DNA from: Pseudomonas alloputida
GTDB taxonomy: Bacteria; Pseudomonadota; Gammaproteobacteria; Pseudomonadales; Pseudomonadaceae
Assembly: GCF_021283545.2 (NCBI RefSeq)
Contig: NZ_CP128540.1
Location: 648,501-712,500, forward strand
DNA length: 64,000 nt
Direction of reading: 5' to 3'
Shown: in pieces, positions 21,789-29,936 of the stretch
Position numbering within the stretch: position 1 is the first letter of the stretch
How the letters are laid out: each line of letters opens with the position of its first letter
Program-made: the position numbers and the translations under genes
Notes under the pieces: generated by a model
Told to the model about the DNA's origin: nothing
What the model saw: the letters and a program-made list of their open reading frames with translations, nothing else
The model's database searches: none

Positions 21789-23144
21789 TCAGGGCTCTAC
21801 ACGAACGACGCAATTGCGCCCTGCATGCTTGGCCCGGTACAGCGCCTCGTCCGCTGCACTGGCCATGGTCAGTGCATCCAGCCCCTCGTCCAGTTGCACC
21901 ACCCCGGCACTGAAGGTGCACTGCAAATCCCGCGGCTGCGCCGGGTAGAGAATTTCGGCAAAGCGCCGGCGAATTTCGTCCAGCACCTTGTGTGCGGCAT
22001 CCAGCGCGGTATTGGGCATGACGATGGCGAACTCCTCGCCACCGTAGCGGCCAATGAAGTCGGTCTTGCGCAAGCGCTGCTTGAGGAACAGGGCAAGGCT
22101 CTTGATCACTCGGTCGCCCATGGGGTGGCCGTGGCGGTCGTTGATCTTCTTGAAGTGGTCGATGTCGAGCATGGCAAAGCTCAACGGCTGCTGCTCACGG
22201 CGGGCGCGGAAGCTGCAGTCTTCCAGCAGCTGCAGGATATGAGTGTGGTTGTACAGCCCGGTCAGGCTGTCGCGGACCATGCGTGCCTTCAAATGGCGGG
22301 CGCGGGCGGCGCGGTTGCGCACGGTAGTGATCAGGTGGCGTGAGCGAAACGGCTTGGTCAAAAAGTCATCACCGCCTTCGCTCATGGCATCCAGTTGCTT
22401 GTCCAGGTCGTCCTCGGCAGACAGGTAGATGATCGGCACACTCACATAACGGTCACTGTGGCGGATTACCTTGGCCAGCTCCGGGCCGGTGCAGGCCGGC
22501 ATGTACAGGTCGAGGATGATCAGGTCGGGCTGGAAGTCGGCAAGCTCGGCCATGGTGCGGATCGGGTCGGTCAGGCTGCGGGTGAGCATGCCGGCGCCGG
22601 CCAGTACACGCTCGGTGTACATGGCCTGTGTGCGCGAATCGTCGATGATCAGCACGCGCAACGGGTCGTGAGGGGCGGTGTTGGTCAGCAGTTCGACCTT
22701 TTCCAGCAGGCTGGAAGCTTCCAGACTGCCGGTGAGAAAGTCCTGACCGCCGGCGCGCACTGCGGCAAGGCGGGTAGGGGTGTCGGCTTCGTGATGGCTG
22801 AAGAACAGCAACGGAATGGAGCGTGCCAGGCCCTGCTGCACCTGAGCGGCCAGCAGCAAGCCCAGGCCGGCGCCGGTGAAGTCGACATCCATGATGATGG
22901 CCGACGGCGGGTACTCGCTGATCGAGGCGAGAAACGCTGCGGCGCTGGGCAACGCCTGCACCACCAGACCAAAGAATTCCAGTTGCTGGGCCAGGCGCTG
23001 GGCGCGCTCGTGGTCCTGCAGCAGGATGTACACCGGTTTGCGCACGGGCAGCAGCAGTTGGTCGAGCGGGTCGTCCTTGCGCAGGCCGTTACGCGTCAAC
23101 TGTTGGACGGGGCACTGCGGGCTCGGCTCGACTGCTTGGCTCAT
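21789..23144 (-). CDS. Dual-receiver response regulator with diguanylate cyclase (GGDEF) output
   Basis: The product is 451 residues. The first receiver-like domain (about 37-155) has MDVDFTG, but FLTGSLE replaces the usual FLTKP, so the conserved Lys is lost and the domain is probably degenerate. The second receiver (about 162-285) is complete, with IIDDSRTQ, the phospho-acceptor Asp in LILDLYMPACTG, and FLTKPFR. The GGDEF domain has the active motif RYGGEEFAIVMP and an inhibitory I-site RKTD five residues before it, so it should make c-di-GMP under product feedback. No kinase gene is adjacent. It diverges from the DUF2333 gene. Confidence 0.92.
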   Translation of the reverse strand: MSQAVEPSPQCPVQQLTRNGLRKDDPLDQLLLPVRKPVYILLQDHERAQRLAQQLEFFGLVVQALPSAAAFLASISEYPPSAIIMDVDFTGAGLGLLLAAQVQQGLARSIPLLFFSHHEADTPTRLAAVRAGGQDFLTGSLEASSLLEKVELLTNTAPHDPLRVLIIDDSRTQAMYTERVLAGAGMLTRSLTDPIRTMAELADFQPDLIILDLYMPACTGPELAKVIRHSDRYVSVPIIYLSAEDDLDKQLDAMSEGGDDFLTKPFRSRHLITTVRNRAARARHLKARMVRDSLTGLYNHTHILQLLEDCSFRARREQQPLSFAMLDIDHFKKINDRHGHPMGDRVIKSLALFLKQRLRKTDFIGRYGGEEFAIVMPNTALDAAHKVLDEIRRRFAEILYPAQPRDLQCTFSAGVVQLDEGLDALTMASAADEALYRAKHAGRNCVVRVEP

Positions 23145-23252
23145 GTCCTGGCTACTTATAGGTTGGGATGTGCAGGGGCAATGATGGCTCTATGCTAGCA
23201 GCTCTTTTCACGTGAGTGAGTGCCCTGCGTCAACAAAGCGGGCAGAACGAAT

Positions 23253-23271
23253 ATTCAGTTGCTGACTGAAT
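23253..23271. promoter_or_regulatory. Inverted repeat in a divergent promoter region
   Basis: ATTCAGT-TGCTG-ACTGAAT is a perfect 7-bp inverted repeat between the diguanylate cyclase gene and the DUF2333 gene. It could be an operator for either or both. The regulator is unknown. Confidence 0.4.
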
Positions 23272-23391
23272 GGTCGCTTATGCGTACGGTGGTGTCTGCT
23301 TTATAGTGCAGCCATTCGGGCTTCCCGTGGCACGCTAGCGCAGGCCTGTGGTCAAAGCCCCTGAACCGTCGTGACTGATAAGGACAAAGCC

Positions 23392-24459
23392 ATGCTGGAC
23401 TGGAAAAACCGCGAGGCCAAAGCCGAGCCCCGTGAGCGTGTCGACGGGCGCGGCGCTGCCGCCCGTAGCTACCTTGGCGGCCTTTGGAGCCGTGCCCTGG
23501 GGACCCTGATCGGGTTGTACCTGCTGGTGTGTATCGGCCTGGGCTGGTACTGGAGCCAGGAGCCTGCTCTGTTCCCGGTGCAGCAAAACGCCCAGGCAGC
23601 AGCCGAACGTACTGGCCAGCAGATGGTGGTGGGCTATACCACCGTCGAAACCCTCAAGACCGTGGCCGGCACCTTGCTGAACAAGCCGGGCGGCTACATT
23701 TCCAACGACCGCTTCCCGCCAGGGCTGTGGATGGACAACATGCCAAGCTGGGAATATGGCGTGCTGGTCCAGGTCCGCGACCTGTCCCGTGCCCTGCGTA
23801 AAGACTTCGCCCGTTCGCAGTCGCAGTCCACCGAAGACGCCGACCTGGCCAAGGCCGAGCCGCGCTTCAACTTCGACAACAAGAGCTGGATCCTGCCATC
23901 GAGCGAGTCGGAGTTCGAAGAGGGCATCAAGTCGCTGACCCGCTACCAGACCCGTCTGGCTGCCGGCGACAAGGGCGCTATCTTCTATACCCGCGCCGAC
24001 AACCTGAACAACTGGCTGGGTGACGTCGCCACCCGTCTGGGCTCGCTGTCGCAGCGCCTGTCGGCCAGCGTTGGCCGGGTCAAGCTCAACACCACGCTGA
24101 AGACCGAGTCGGTCGTTGCCGGCCAGGCGCCGCAGGTGGATGAGGAGCTGGTGGAAACCCCATGGCTGCAGATCGACAACGTGTTCTATGAAGCCCGTGG
24201 CCAAGCCTGGGCGCTGTCGCACCTGCTGCGTGCCATCGAGGTGGACTTCGCCGACGTGCTGGCGAAGAAGAATGCCACCGTCAGCGTGCGTCAGATCATC
24301 CGTGAGCTGGAGGCCTCGCAAGAGTCGCTGTGGAGCCCGATGGTGCTCAACGGCAGTGGCTTCGGCATGTGGGCCAACCACTCGTTGGTCATGGCCAACT
24401 ACATTTCCCGGGCCAACGCTGCGGTTATCGATCTGCGTCAGCTGCTGTCGCAGGGTTGA
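23392..24459 (+). CDS. DUF2333 family inner-membrane protein
   Basis: The product is 355 residues from the ATG at 23392 (AAGGA seven bases upstream); an in-frame GTG at 23371 would add seven residues. After a charged N-terminus there is one membrane segment (about 35-52, LIGLYLLVCIGLGWYW). A large domain follows with YISNDRFPPGLWMDNMPSWE, FNFDNKSWILPSSESEFEEG and WAYLGK-free helical sequence, characteristic of DUF2333 proteins found in many Proteobacteria. Function is not established. It overlaps the next gene by one base, suggesting a two-gene transcript with the Nudix hydrolase. Confidence 0.85.
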   Translation: MLDWKNREAKAEPRERVDGRGAAARSYLGGLWSRALGTLIGLYLLVCIGLGWYWSQEPALFPVQQNAQAAAERTGQQMVVGYTTVETLKTVAGTLLNKPGGYISNDRFPPGLWMDNMPSWEYGVLVQVRDLSRALRKDFARSQSQSTEDADLAKAEPRFNFDNKSWILPSSESEFEEGIKSLTRYQTRLAAGDKGAIFYTRADNLNNWLGDVATRLGSLSQRLSASVGRVKLNTTLKTESVVAGQAPQVDEELVETPWLQIDNVFYEARGQAWALSHLLRAIEVDFADVLAKKNATVSVRQIIRELEASQESLWSPMVLNGSGFGMWANHSLVMANYISRANAAVIDLRQLLSQG

Positions 24460-24995
24460 TGATGGCTATCAGCCCAACCGAGGCCGCCCATCGGGCGGCT
24501 TCCGACCGCGAGCTGGTCACCTGGGTGGACGAAACCGACCAGGTACTGGGCGCCTTGCCCCGTGCCGAGCTGCGCGAGCGTGGCCTGATCGGTCGTTGCA
24601 CGTTCATTCTGCTGTTCAACAGTGCCGGTGAATTGTGTGTACACCGGCGTACGCTGAGCAAGGCGCTGTACCCCGGCTATTGGGATGTGGCAGCGGGCGG
24701 CATGGTCGCGGCTGGCGAAGCGTATGCCGAGTCGGCCGCGCGCGAGCTGGCCGAAGAGCTGGGCATCGAGGGCGCCGAGCTGCGCTTTCACGAGCGGTTC
24801 TATTTCGACCAGCCGGATAACCGCTTGTGGTGCGCGGTGTATTCGGCGGTGTCGGATGCGCCGTTGCGGTTGCAGCCGGAAGAGGTTATTGAAGCGCGCT
24901 TCATCGGTCTGGAACAGGCTGAGCAGGAAAGCCTGAGCAAGCCTTATTGCCCGGACTCGTTGGCGGCGTTGCAGCGCTACAAGGCCACTTTGTAG
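24459..24995 (+). CDS. Nudix hydrolase, YfcD type
   Basis: The product is 178 residues (two adjacent ATG codons at 24459 and 24462 are possible starts, coupled to the DUF2333 stop by TGATGATG). The Nudix box is GGMVAAGEAYAESAARELAE followed by ELG, matching Gx5Ex7REUxEExGU. The region before it (LCVHRRTLSKALYPGYWDVA) is typical of the YfcD/isopentenyl-diphosphate-isomerase-like Nudix group. The substrate is unknown, and pyrophosphohydrolase activity is inferred from the intact box. Its TAG stop lies within the first bases of a REP unit. Confidence 0.88.
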   Translation: MMAISPTEAAHRAASDRELVTWVDETDQVLGALPRAELRERGLIGRCTFILLFNSAGELCVHRRTLSKALYPGYWDVAAGGMVAAGEAYAESAARELAEELGIEGAELRFHERFYFDQPDNRLWCAVYSAVSDAPLRLQPEEVIEARFIGLEQAEQESLSKPYCPDSLAALQRYKATL

Positions 24996-25083
24996 GCTCG
25001 GGTTTGCCCGCGAAATACCGGCCCAGACACCCGTTTCCCAGGGCAAGGGCTTTGCCCTTGTTCGCGGGTAAATCCGCTTCTAC
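24991..25083. repeat. Inverted REP pair
   Basis: A unit beginning TGTAGGCTCGGGTTTGCCCG and an inverted unit TTCGCGGGTAAATCCGCTTC flank a small palindrome GGGCAAGGGCTTTGCCC. The first bases overlap the stop codon of the Nudix gene. Confidence 0.7.
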
Positions 25084-25234
25084 ACAACCGGCGTATTTAT
25101 CGTTACACTGCGCGCCCTTTTCGGGCTGCCGCAATTCTTGCAGCAGTAGCGCCGCCCCTGCCAGAGTGGGGCTTCGCGGTCGGCCTCAACCCCAAGGCAC
25201 GACCAGTTTTTGTCCTCAGCACCGAGGAACAAAA

Positions 25235-25606
25235 GTGGCCAAGAAAGCTTCTTCCTTTTCCGCCCTTGGCGGTCTCGTGTACTCCACCGACGCCGGTCGG
25301 CACTGCCCCGACTGTGGCCAGCCGGTGGACGCCTGCACCTGCAAGCAGCAAATCATCCCCGAAGGCGACGGCATTGCCCGCGTGCGCCGCGAAAGCAAAG
25401 GCCGTGGCGGCAAGACCGTGACCACCGTCACCGGCGTGCCGCTGCCGCCCGATCAGCTCAAAGAGCTGGCGACCACGCTCAAGCGCCGCTGCGGTACCGG
25501 CGGCGCCTTGAAGGACGGGGTTATCGAGATCCAGGGCGACCATGTCGAGCTGTTGATCGGCGAGCTGACCAAACAGGGTTTCAAGGCGAAAAAGTCCGGC
25601 GGCTGA
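25235..25606 (+). CDS. yciH: SUI1/eIF1-like translation factor YciH
   Basis: The product is 123 residues from a GTG start at 25235, preceded by CCGAGGAAC. The N-terminus (KKASSFSALGGLVYSTDAG) and a cysteine cluster HCPDCGQPVDACTCK precede the SUI1 domain (about 50-123) with VTTVTGVPLPPDQLKELATT and RCGTGGALKDGVIEIQGDH. Bacterial YciH is related to eIF1 and is thought to affect start-codon selection or translation under stress. It is monocistronic-looking and ends 150 bases before speA. Confidence 0.92.
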   Translation: MAKKASSFSALGGLVYSTDAGRHCPDCGQPVDACTCKQQIIPEGDGIARVRRESKGRGGKTVTTVTGVPLPPDQLKELATTLKRRCGTGGALKDGVIEIQGDHVELLIGELTKQGFKAKKSGG

Positions 25607-25756
25607 GGCCATCGCGCGATTTTTTGCCCAGCGCTTTCTAAACTCGTTCCCGTGGTCAGAGTCTATGCCTGAGCACGGATGAATCGTCATTTTCAGCTTT
25701 TACACTCGCCCCGCTGCCTGCGGGCAGTGTCTTCGACTTATCTATAGGGGACTTGA

Positions 25757-27670
25757 ATGTCCGTACGACGCACACGCAAAGACGATGGTAGCCAATGGAC
25801 CGTGGCCGACAGCCGCAGTGTTTATGGTATCCGCCATTGGGGCGCTGGCTATTTCGCCATCAATGAAGCCGGGCGCGTCGAAGTACGCCCCAACGGCCCT
25901 CAAAGCGCTCCGATCGACCTGTTCGAACAGGTCGACGAACTGCGCCAGAGCGGGTTGTCGCTGCCCTTGCTGGTACGCTTCCCTGACATTTTGCAGGACC
26001 GTGTGCGCCAGCTGACCGGTGCCTTCGACGCCAACATCGCGCGCCTGGAATACCAGAGCCAGTACACCGCGCTGTACCCGATCAAGGTCAACCAGCAGGA
26101 AGCGGTGGTGGAAAACATCATCGCCACGCAAAACGTTTCCATCGGCCTGGAAGCCGGCTCCAAACCCGAGTTGCTGGCAGTGCTGGCGCTGGCGCCGAAG
26201 GGCGGCACCATCGTCTGCAATGGCTACAAGGACCGTGAGTTCATTCGCCTGGCGCTGATGGGTCAGAAGCTTGGCCACAATGTGTTCATCGTCATCGAGA
26301 AAGAGTCGGAAGTGGCCCTGGTGATCGAAGAGGCCGCCGAGCTCAAGGTGAAACCACAGGTTGGCCTGCGCGTTCGCCTGTCGTCGTTGGCCTCGAGCAA
26401 GTGGGCCGACACCGGTGGCGAGAAGTCCAAGTTCGGTTTGTCCGCCGCCCAGTTGCTTTCGGTGGTGCAGCGCTTCCGCGATGCGGGCCTGGATCAGGGC
26501 ATCCGCCTGCTGCACTTCCACATGGGTTCGCAGATTGCCAACCTGGCTGACTACCAGCACGGTTTCAAGGAAGCCATCCGTTATTACGGCGAACTGCGTG
26601 CGCTGGGCCTGCCGGTCGACCACATCGACGTGGGTGGCGGCCTGGGTGTGGACTACGACGGCACCCACTCGCGCAATGCCAGCTCGATCAACTACGACAT
26701 GGACGACTACGCCGGCGTGGTGGTGGGCATGCTCAAGGAGTTCTGCGACGCGCAGGGCTTGCCGCACCCGCACATCTTCTCCGAGAGTGGCCGTTCGCTG
26801 ACCGCGCACCACGCCATGCTGGTGATCCAGGTGACCGACGTCGAGAAACACAACGACGACGTACCGACCATCGAGAACAAGGAAGCCCTGCCCGAGACCG
26901 TGCAGTGGCTGGTCGACCTGCTTGGCCCGACCGACATCGAGATGGTCACCGAGACCTACTGGCGCGCCACCCACTACATGGGTGATGTGGCCGCGCAGTA
27001 CGCCGATGGCAAGCTGAGCCTGGGCGAGAAGGCCCTGGCCGAGCAGTGCTATTTCGCCGTGTGCCGCCGCCTGCACAACTCGCTGAAAGCCCGCCAGCGC
27101 TCGCACCGCCAGGTGCTGGACGAGCTGAACGACAAGCTGGCCGACAAGTACATCTGCAACTTCTCGGTGTTCCAGAGCCTGCCAGACACCTGGGCCATCG
27201 GCCAGGTCCTGCCGATCATCCCGCTGCACCGCTTGGACGAAGAGCCGATGCGGCGTGCGGTATTGCAGGACCTGACTTGCGATTCCGACGGCAAGATCAA
27301 CCAGTACGTTGACGAGCAGAGCATCGAAACCAGCATGCCGGTGCATGCGGTGAAGGAGGGTGAGGATTACCTGCTGGGCGTGTTCCTGGTGGGTGCCTAC
27401 CAGGAAATCCTGGGTGACATGCACAACCTGTTCGGTGACACCGATTCGGTGAACATCTACCAGAATGCCGACGGCAGCGTGTACCACGCCGGTATCGAAA
27501 CCCACGACACCATCGAAGACATGCTGCGCTACGTGCACCTGTCGCCGGAAGAGTTGATGACGCATTACCGCGACAAGGTTGCCAGCGCCAAGATCACTGC
27601 GCGTGAGCGGACCCAGTATCTGGATGCCTTGCGCCTGGGCTTGACCCGGTCTTCGTACCTGTCGTCGTAA
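25757..27670 (+). CDS. speA: Biosynthetic arginine decarboxylase
   Basis: The product is 637 residues and is the PLP-dependent enzyme that converts arginine to agmatine for putrescine and spermidine synthesis. The PLP lysine is Lys110 in [10 protein letters not shown]. Downstream are the [14 protein letters not shown] segment, [20 protein letters not shown] (phosphate-binding glycines) and [20 protein letters not shown], all conserved in SpeA. The ATG follows ATAGGGGAC. The 150-base upstream region has no obvious operator or riboswitch that I can support. Confidence 0.97.
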   Translation: MSVRRTRKDDGSQWTVADSRSVYGIRHWGAGYFAINEAGRVEVRPNGPQSAPIDLFEQVDELRQSGLSLPLLVRFPDILQDRVRQLTGAFDANIARLEYQSQYTALYPIKVNQQEAVVENIIATQNVSIGLEAGSKPELLAVLALAPKGGTIVCNGYKDREFIRLALMGQKLGHNVFIVIEKESEVALVIEEAAELKVKPQVGLRVRLSSLASSKWADTGGEKSKFGLSAAQLLSVVQRFRDAGLDQGIRLLHFHMGSQIANLADYQHGFKEAIRYYGELRALGLPVDHIDVGGGLGVDYDGTHSRNASSINYDMDDYAGVVVGMLKEFCDAQGLPHPHIFSESGRSLTAHHAMLVIQVTDVEKHNDDVPTIENKEALPETVQWLVDLLGPTDIEMVTETYWRATHYMGDVAAQYADGKLSLGEKALAEQCYFAVCRRLHNSLKARQRSHRQVLDELNDKLADKYICNFSVFQSLPDTWAIGQVLPIIPLHRLDEEPMRRAVLQDLTCDSDGKINQYVDEQSIETSMPVHAVKEGEDYLLGVFLVGAYQEILGDMHNLFGDTDSVNIYQNADGSVYHAGIETHDTIEDMLRYVHLSPEELMTHYRDKVASAKITARERTQYLDALRLGLTRSSYLSS

Positions 27671-27708
27671 TTGACGGGGCCGCTCCTGCAAAAGCCTGTG
27701 CTGCCTTT

Positions 27709-27752
27709 TGTGGGAGCGGCCTTGCGTCGCGATATGAGGGCGAAGCCCTCAC
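27709..27752 (+). repeat. REP element of the RAYT-associated family (left copy)
   Basis: TGTGGGAGCGGCCTTGCGTC followed by GCGATATGAGGGCGAAGCCCTCAC. It differs from the CGGG-type REPs of this window and is nearly identical, inverted, to the copy at 28299-28341 on the other side of the transposase gene. Confidence 0.85.
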
Positions 27753-27836
27753 CAGCGTCACAACCGGTAAATATCCGGCCCTGGTCCATCGCACCAATGC
27801 CGCTACCTTTGAATGCAATGTTCAAAGGAGGACGAT

Positions 27837-28292
27837 ATGCAACGTCCAGGCTCCCATCGTTTACGTGGCGGTCGAGTGTCTGAATCCGGGCGCTTTTATC
27901 TGCTCACCACAACCACTCGTGACCGAACGCCGTTGTTCAAAGACTTCCGATTCGCCAGGACCGTGATCCAGCAGTTGCGGTTCAGCGATGAGCGCAAGGC
28001 TTGTCGATCGCTGGCATGGGTGTTGATGCCGGATCACCTTCACTGGCTTATCGAGCTGGGTCCAGTGAGCCTGGGTAGGCTGATGTGCGAGTTCAAATCC
28101 AGAAGCAGCTGTGCCTTGTACAAGGCCGGTGCTGAAAGACGGCATATCTGGCAAACCAGCTTTCATGACCGGGCTTTGCGTCGCGAGGAGGATGTGCGAG
28201 CGGTGGCCCGCTACATCATCGCCAACCCCATTCGGGCGGGCCTCGTGCGGCGGGCTGGCGAGTATCCCCATTGGGACTGTGTATGGCTGTGA
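27837..28292 (+). CDS. REP-associated tyrosine transposase (RAYT, Y1/TnpA_REP family)
   Basis: The product is 151 residues from the ATG at 27837, with a perfect AAAGGAGG seven bases upstream. The HUH-type metal-binding motif is MPDHLHWLIEL (His67, His69) and the nucleophile is probably Tyr126 in VARYIIANPIRAGLV, so both catalytic elements are intact. The gene begins GSHRLRGGRVSESGRFYLLT, typical of pseudomonad RAYTs. These domesticated single-copy enzymes cut and join REP hairpins. REP copies of one family flank it in inverted orientation at 27709-27752 and 28299-28341, and further copies occur at 28374 and 34860. Confidence 0.93.
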   Translation: MQRPGSHRLRGGRVSESGRFYLLTTTTRDRTPLFKDFRFARTVIQQLRFSDERKACRSLAWVLMPDHLHWLIELGPVSLGRLMCEFKSRSSCALYKAGAERRHIWQTSFHDRALRREEDVRAVARYIIANPIRAGLVRRAGEYPHWDCVWL

Positions 28293-28298
28293 GCATGT

Positions 28299-28341
28299 GA
28301 GGGCTTCGCCCTCATTTCGCGACACAAGGCCGCTCCCACAG
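28299..28341 (-). repeat. REP element of the RAYT-associated family (right copy, inverted)
   Basis: On the minus strand the sequence reads TGTGGGAGCGGCCTTGTGTC then GCGAAATGAGGGCGAAGCCC. It is almost the same as the left copy but in opposite orientation, starting 7 bases after the transposase stop. Confidence 0.85.
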
Positions 28342-28373
28342 TGACCGCGAAAGCAGGCCGACCCGCTATCCCA

Positions 28374-28417
28374 TGTGGGAGCGGCCTTGCGTCGCGATGG
28401 GCCGCAAAGCGGCCCCA
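28374..28417 (+). repeat. REP element of the RAYT-associated family
   Basis: TGTGGGAGCGGCCTTGCGTC then GCGATGGGCCGCAAAGCGGCC. It ends two bases before the stop of the MATE transporter gene and is a sub-type with a GGCCGC-AAA-GCGGCC tail hairpin, the same as at 34860. Confidence 0.85.
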
Positions 28418-28418
28418 A

Positions 28419-29756
28419 TCAGCGACACCACAGGTCTCTCTGCTGCAACCGCCACCCAACCCACCCCAACGTCACCGCCCGCAACCCCATGAACCCAAGA
28501 AACGCCATCCACAACCCATGGTTGCCCAACCCGCTCATGGCCACTGCCACCGGCAGCGCAATCAACACCGAAACCAGCATTGCATTTCGCATTTCCCGCG
28601 CCCGGGTCGCGCCGATGAACAAGCCATCCAGCAAGTAACTCCACACCGCGATCAGCGGCAGCAACGCCAGGTAGGGCAAATACGGATAAGCCGCCGCCCG
28701 CACACTTTCGATGTCGGTCTGCAAGTCGATGAACAGGTGCCCACCCAGCAGGAACAGCCCGGCAAAGCCCAGGCTGGTGATCAGTGACCAACCACAAGCG
28801 ACCACCAGCGAGCGGCGCAAGGTGTCGCGGTCACGGGCACCAATGGCATGGCCGCACAAGGCCTCCACCGCATGGGCCAGCCCATCCAGCGCATAGGCCG
28901 TCAGCAGCAGGCCATTGAGCAACAGGGCGTTGGCCGCCACGGTCGCTTCGCCCAGACGCGCGCCCTGCACGGTAATCAGCAGGAACACCAGTTGCAGTGC
29001 CAGGCTACGCAGGAAGATGTCGCGGTTCACCGCCAGCAGTGGCCTCCAGGCCTGCCAGCGCTTGAGCGCTGCCCACACGATCTGCCCCGGGTATGCCCGC
29101 AGAGCCGGGCGGGTCAGGGCCAGGCCGAGCAGGGCGGCACTCCATTCGGCAATTACCGACGCCCGCGCCGAGCCCAGTACACCCCAGTCCAGGCCCAGCA
29201 CGAACCATAGGTTCAAGGCGATGTTCAGCAGGTTGGTGGTCAGCAGGATGGCCAGTGGAGCCCTGGCGTTCTGCGTGCCGAGGAACCAGCCGACCAGCGC
29301 GTAACTGGCCAGCGCCGCAGGCAGGCCAAGCAGGCGGGTGTGGAAGAAGTCTTCGGTGGATTGCTGCAGGGCTGCGCTGGGTTGCATCGCATGGAGTGCC
29401 AGCTGGCTGAAGGGCAGGGCCAGCAGGCCGATCAACAGGGCGAAGCCGACCGCCAGCAGCAGCCCTTGCACCAGGACCTGGCGTAGCGCTGCACCGTCGC
29501 CACGGCCGGCGGCCTGGGCAGCGAAGCCGGTGGACCCCATGCGCAGGAAGCCCATCAGGCCGACCATGAAGGTGAACAAGGTGGCGCCCACGGCCACGGC
29601 GCCCAGTTGGTGGGCGTGCGGGAGATGACCGATGACCGTGCTGTCGACCAGCGCCACCAGCGGTACCGAAATGTTGGACAGGATCATCGGCGCGGCCAGC
29701 GCCCAGACCTTGCGGTGGGTGGGGCGGTGGCGCCAGTCGGCAGCGAGTTGGGGCAT
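28419..29756 (-). CDS. MATE family efflux transporter (DinF-like)
   Basis: The product is 445 residues with about 12 predicted membrane segments. It begins MPQLAADWRHRPTHRKVWAL and continues APMILSNISVPLVALVDSTV followed by IGHL, the typical first-helix sequence of the DinF branch of MATE transporters, which exchange Na+ or H+ for organic cations and toxic compounds. Alternative starts at 29762 and further upstream exist; none has a strong ribosome site. The gene diverges from the alpha-2-macroglobulin gene across about 180 bases. Substrate is unknown. Confidence 0.9.
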   Translation of the reverse strand: MPQLAADWRHRPTHRKVWALAAPMILSNISVPLVALVDSTVIGHLPHAHQLGAVAVGATLFTFMVGLMGFLRMGSTGFAAQAAGRGDGAALRQVLVQGLLLAVGFALLIGLLALPFSQLALHAMQPSAALQQSTEDFFHTRLLGLPAALASYALVGWFLGTQNARAPLAILLTTNLLNIALNLWFVLGLDWGVLGSARASVIAEWSAALLGLALTRPALRAYPGQIVWAALKRWQAWRPLLAVNRDIFLRSLALQLVFLLITVQGARLGEATVAANALLLNGLLLTAYALDGLAHAVEALCGHAIGARDRDTLRRSLVVACGWSLITSLGFAGLFLLGGHLFIDLQTDIESVRAAAYPYLPYLALLPLIAVWSYLLDGLFIGATRAREMRNAMLVSVLIALPVAVAMSGLGNHGLWMAFLGFMGLRAVTLGWVGWRLQQRDLWCR

Positions 29757-29936
29757 GTGCATTCCATGAGATTTTGGGGCCGCTGTGTGCCCCTTTAACG
29801 AATGGCCACAGTGTAACGACCAGGCAACCATTTAGCGCGACCATGGTCTGACCTGGCGCGCAACGCCGGGTGCTGCACCTGACGTTGAGCTATAGTTGCT
29901 GCCCTCACGTACACGCTGCCCAAGAGTTCCTATCTC

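Noticed and set aside
25742..27691. Minus-strand frame opposite speA
   Set aside because: Antisense to the full arginine decarboxylase sequence; repetitive Val/Gln/His-rich translation without motifs.
27671..29756. Genomic island between speA and the A2M gene
   Set aside because: The RAYT with REPs is a small local feature; flanking genes have ordinary Pseudomonas composition and no integrase, attachment site or tRNA boundary is visible.
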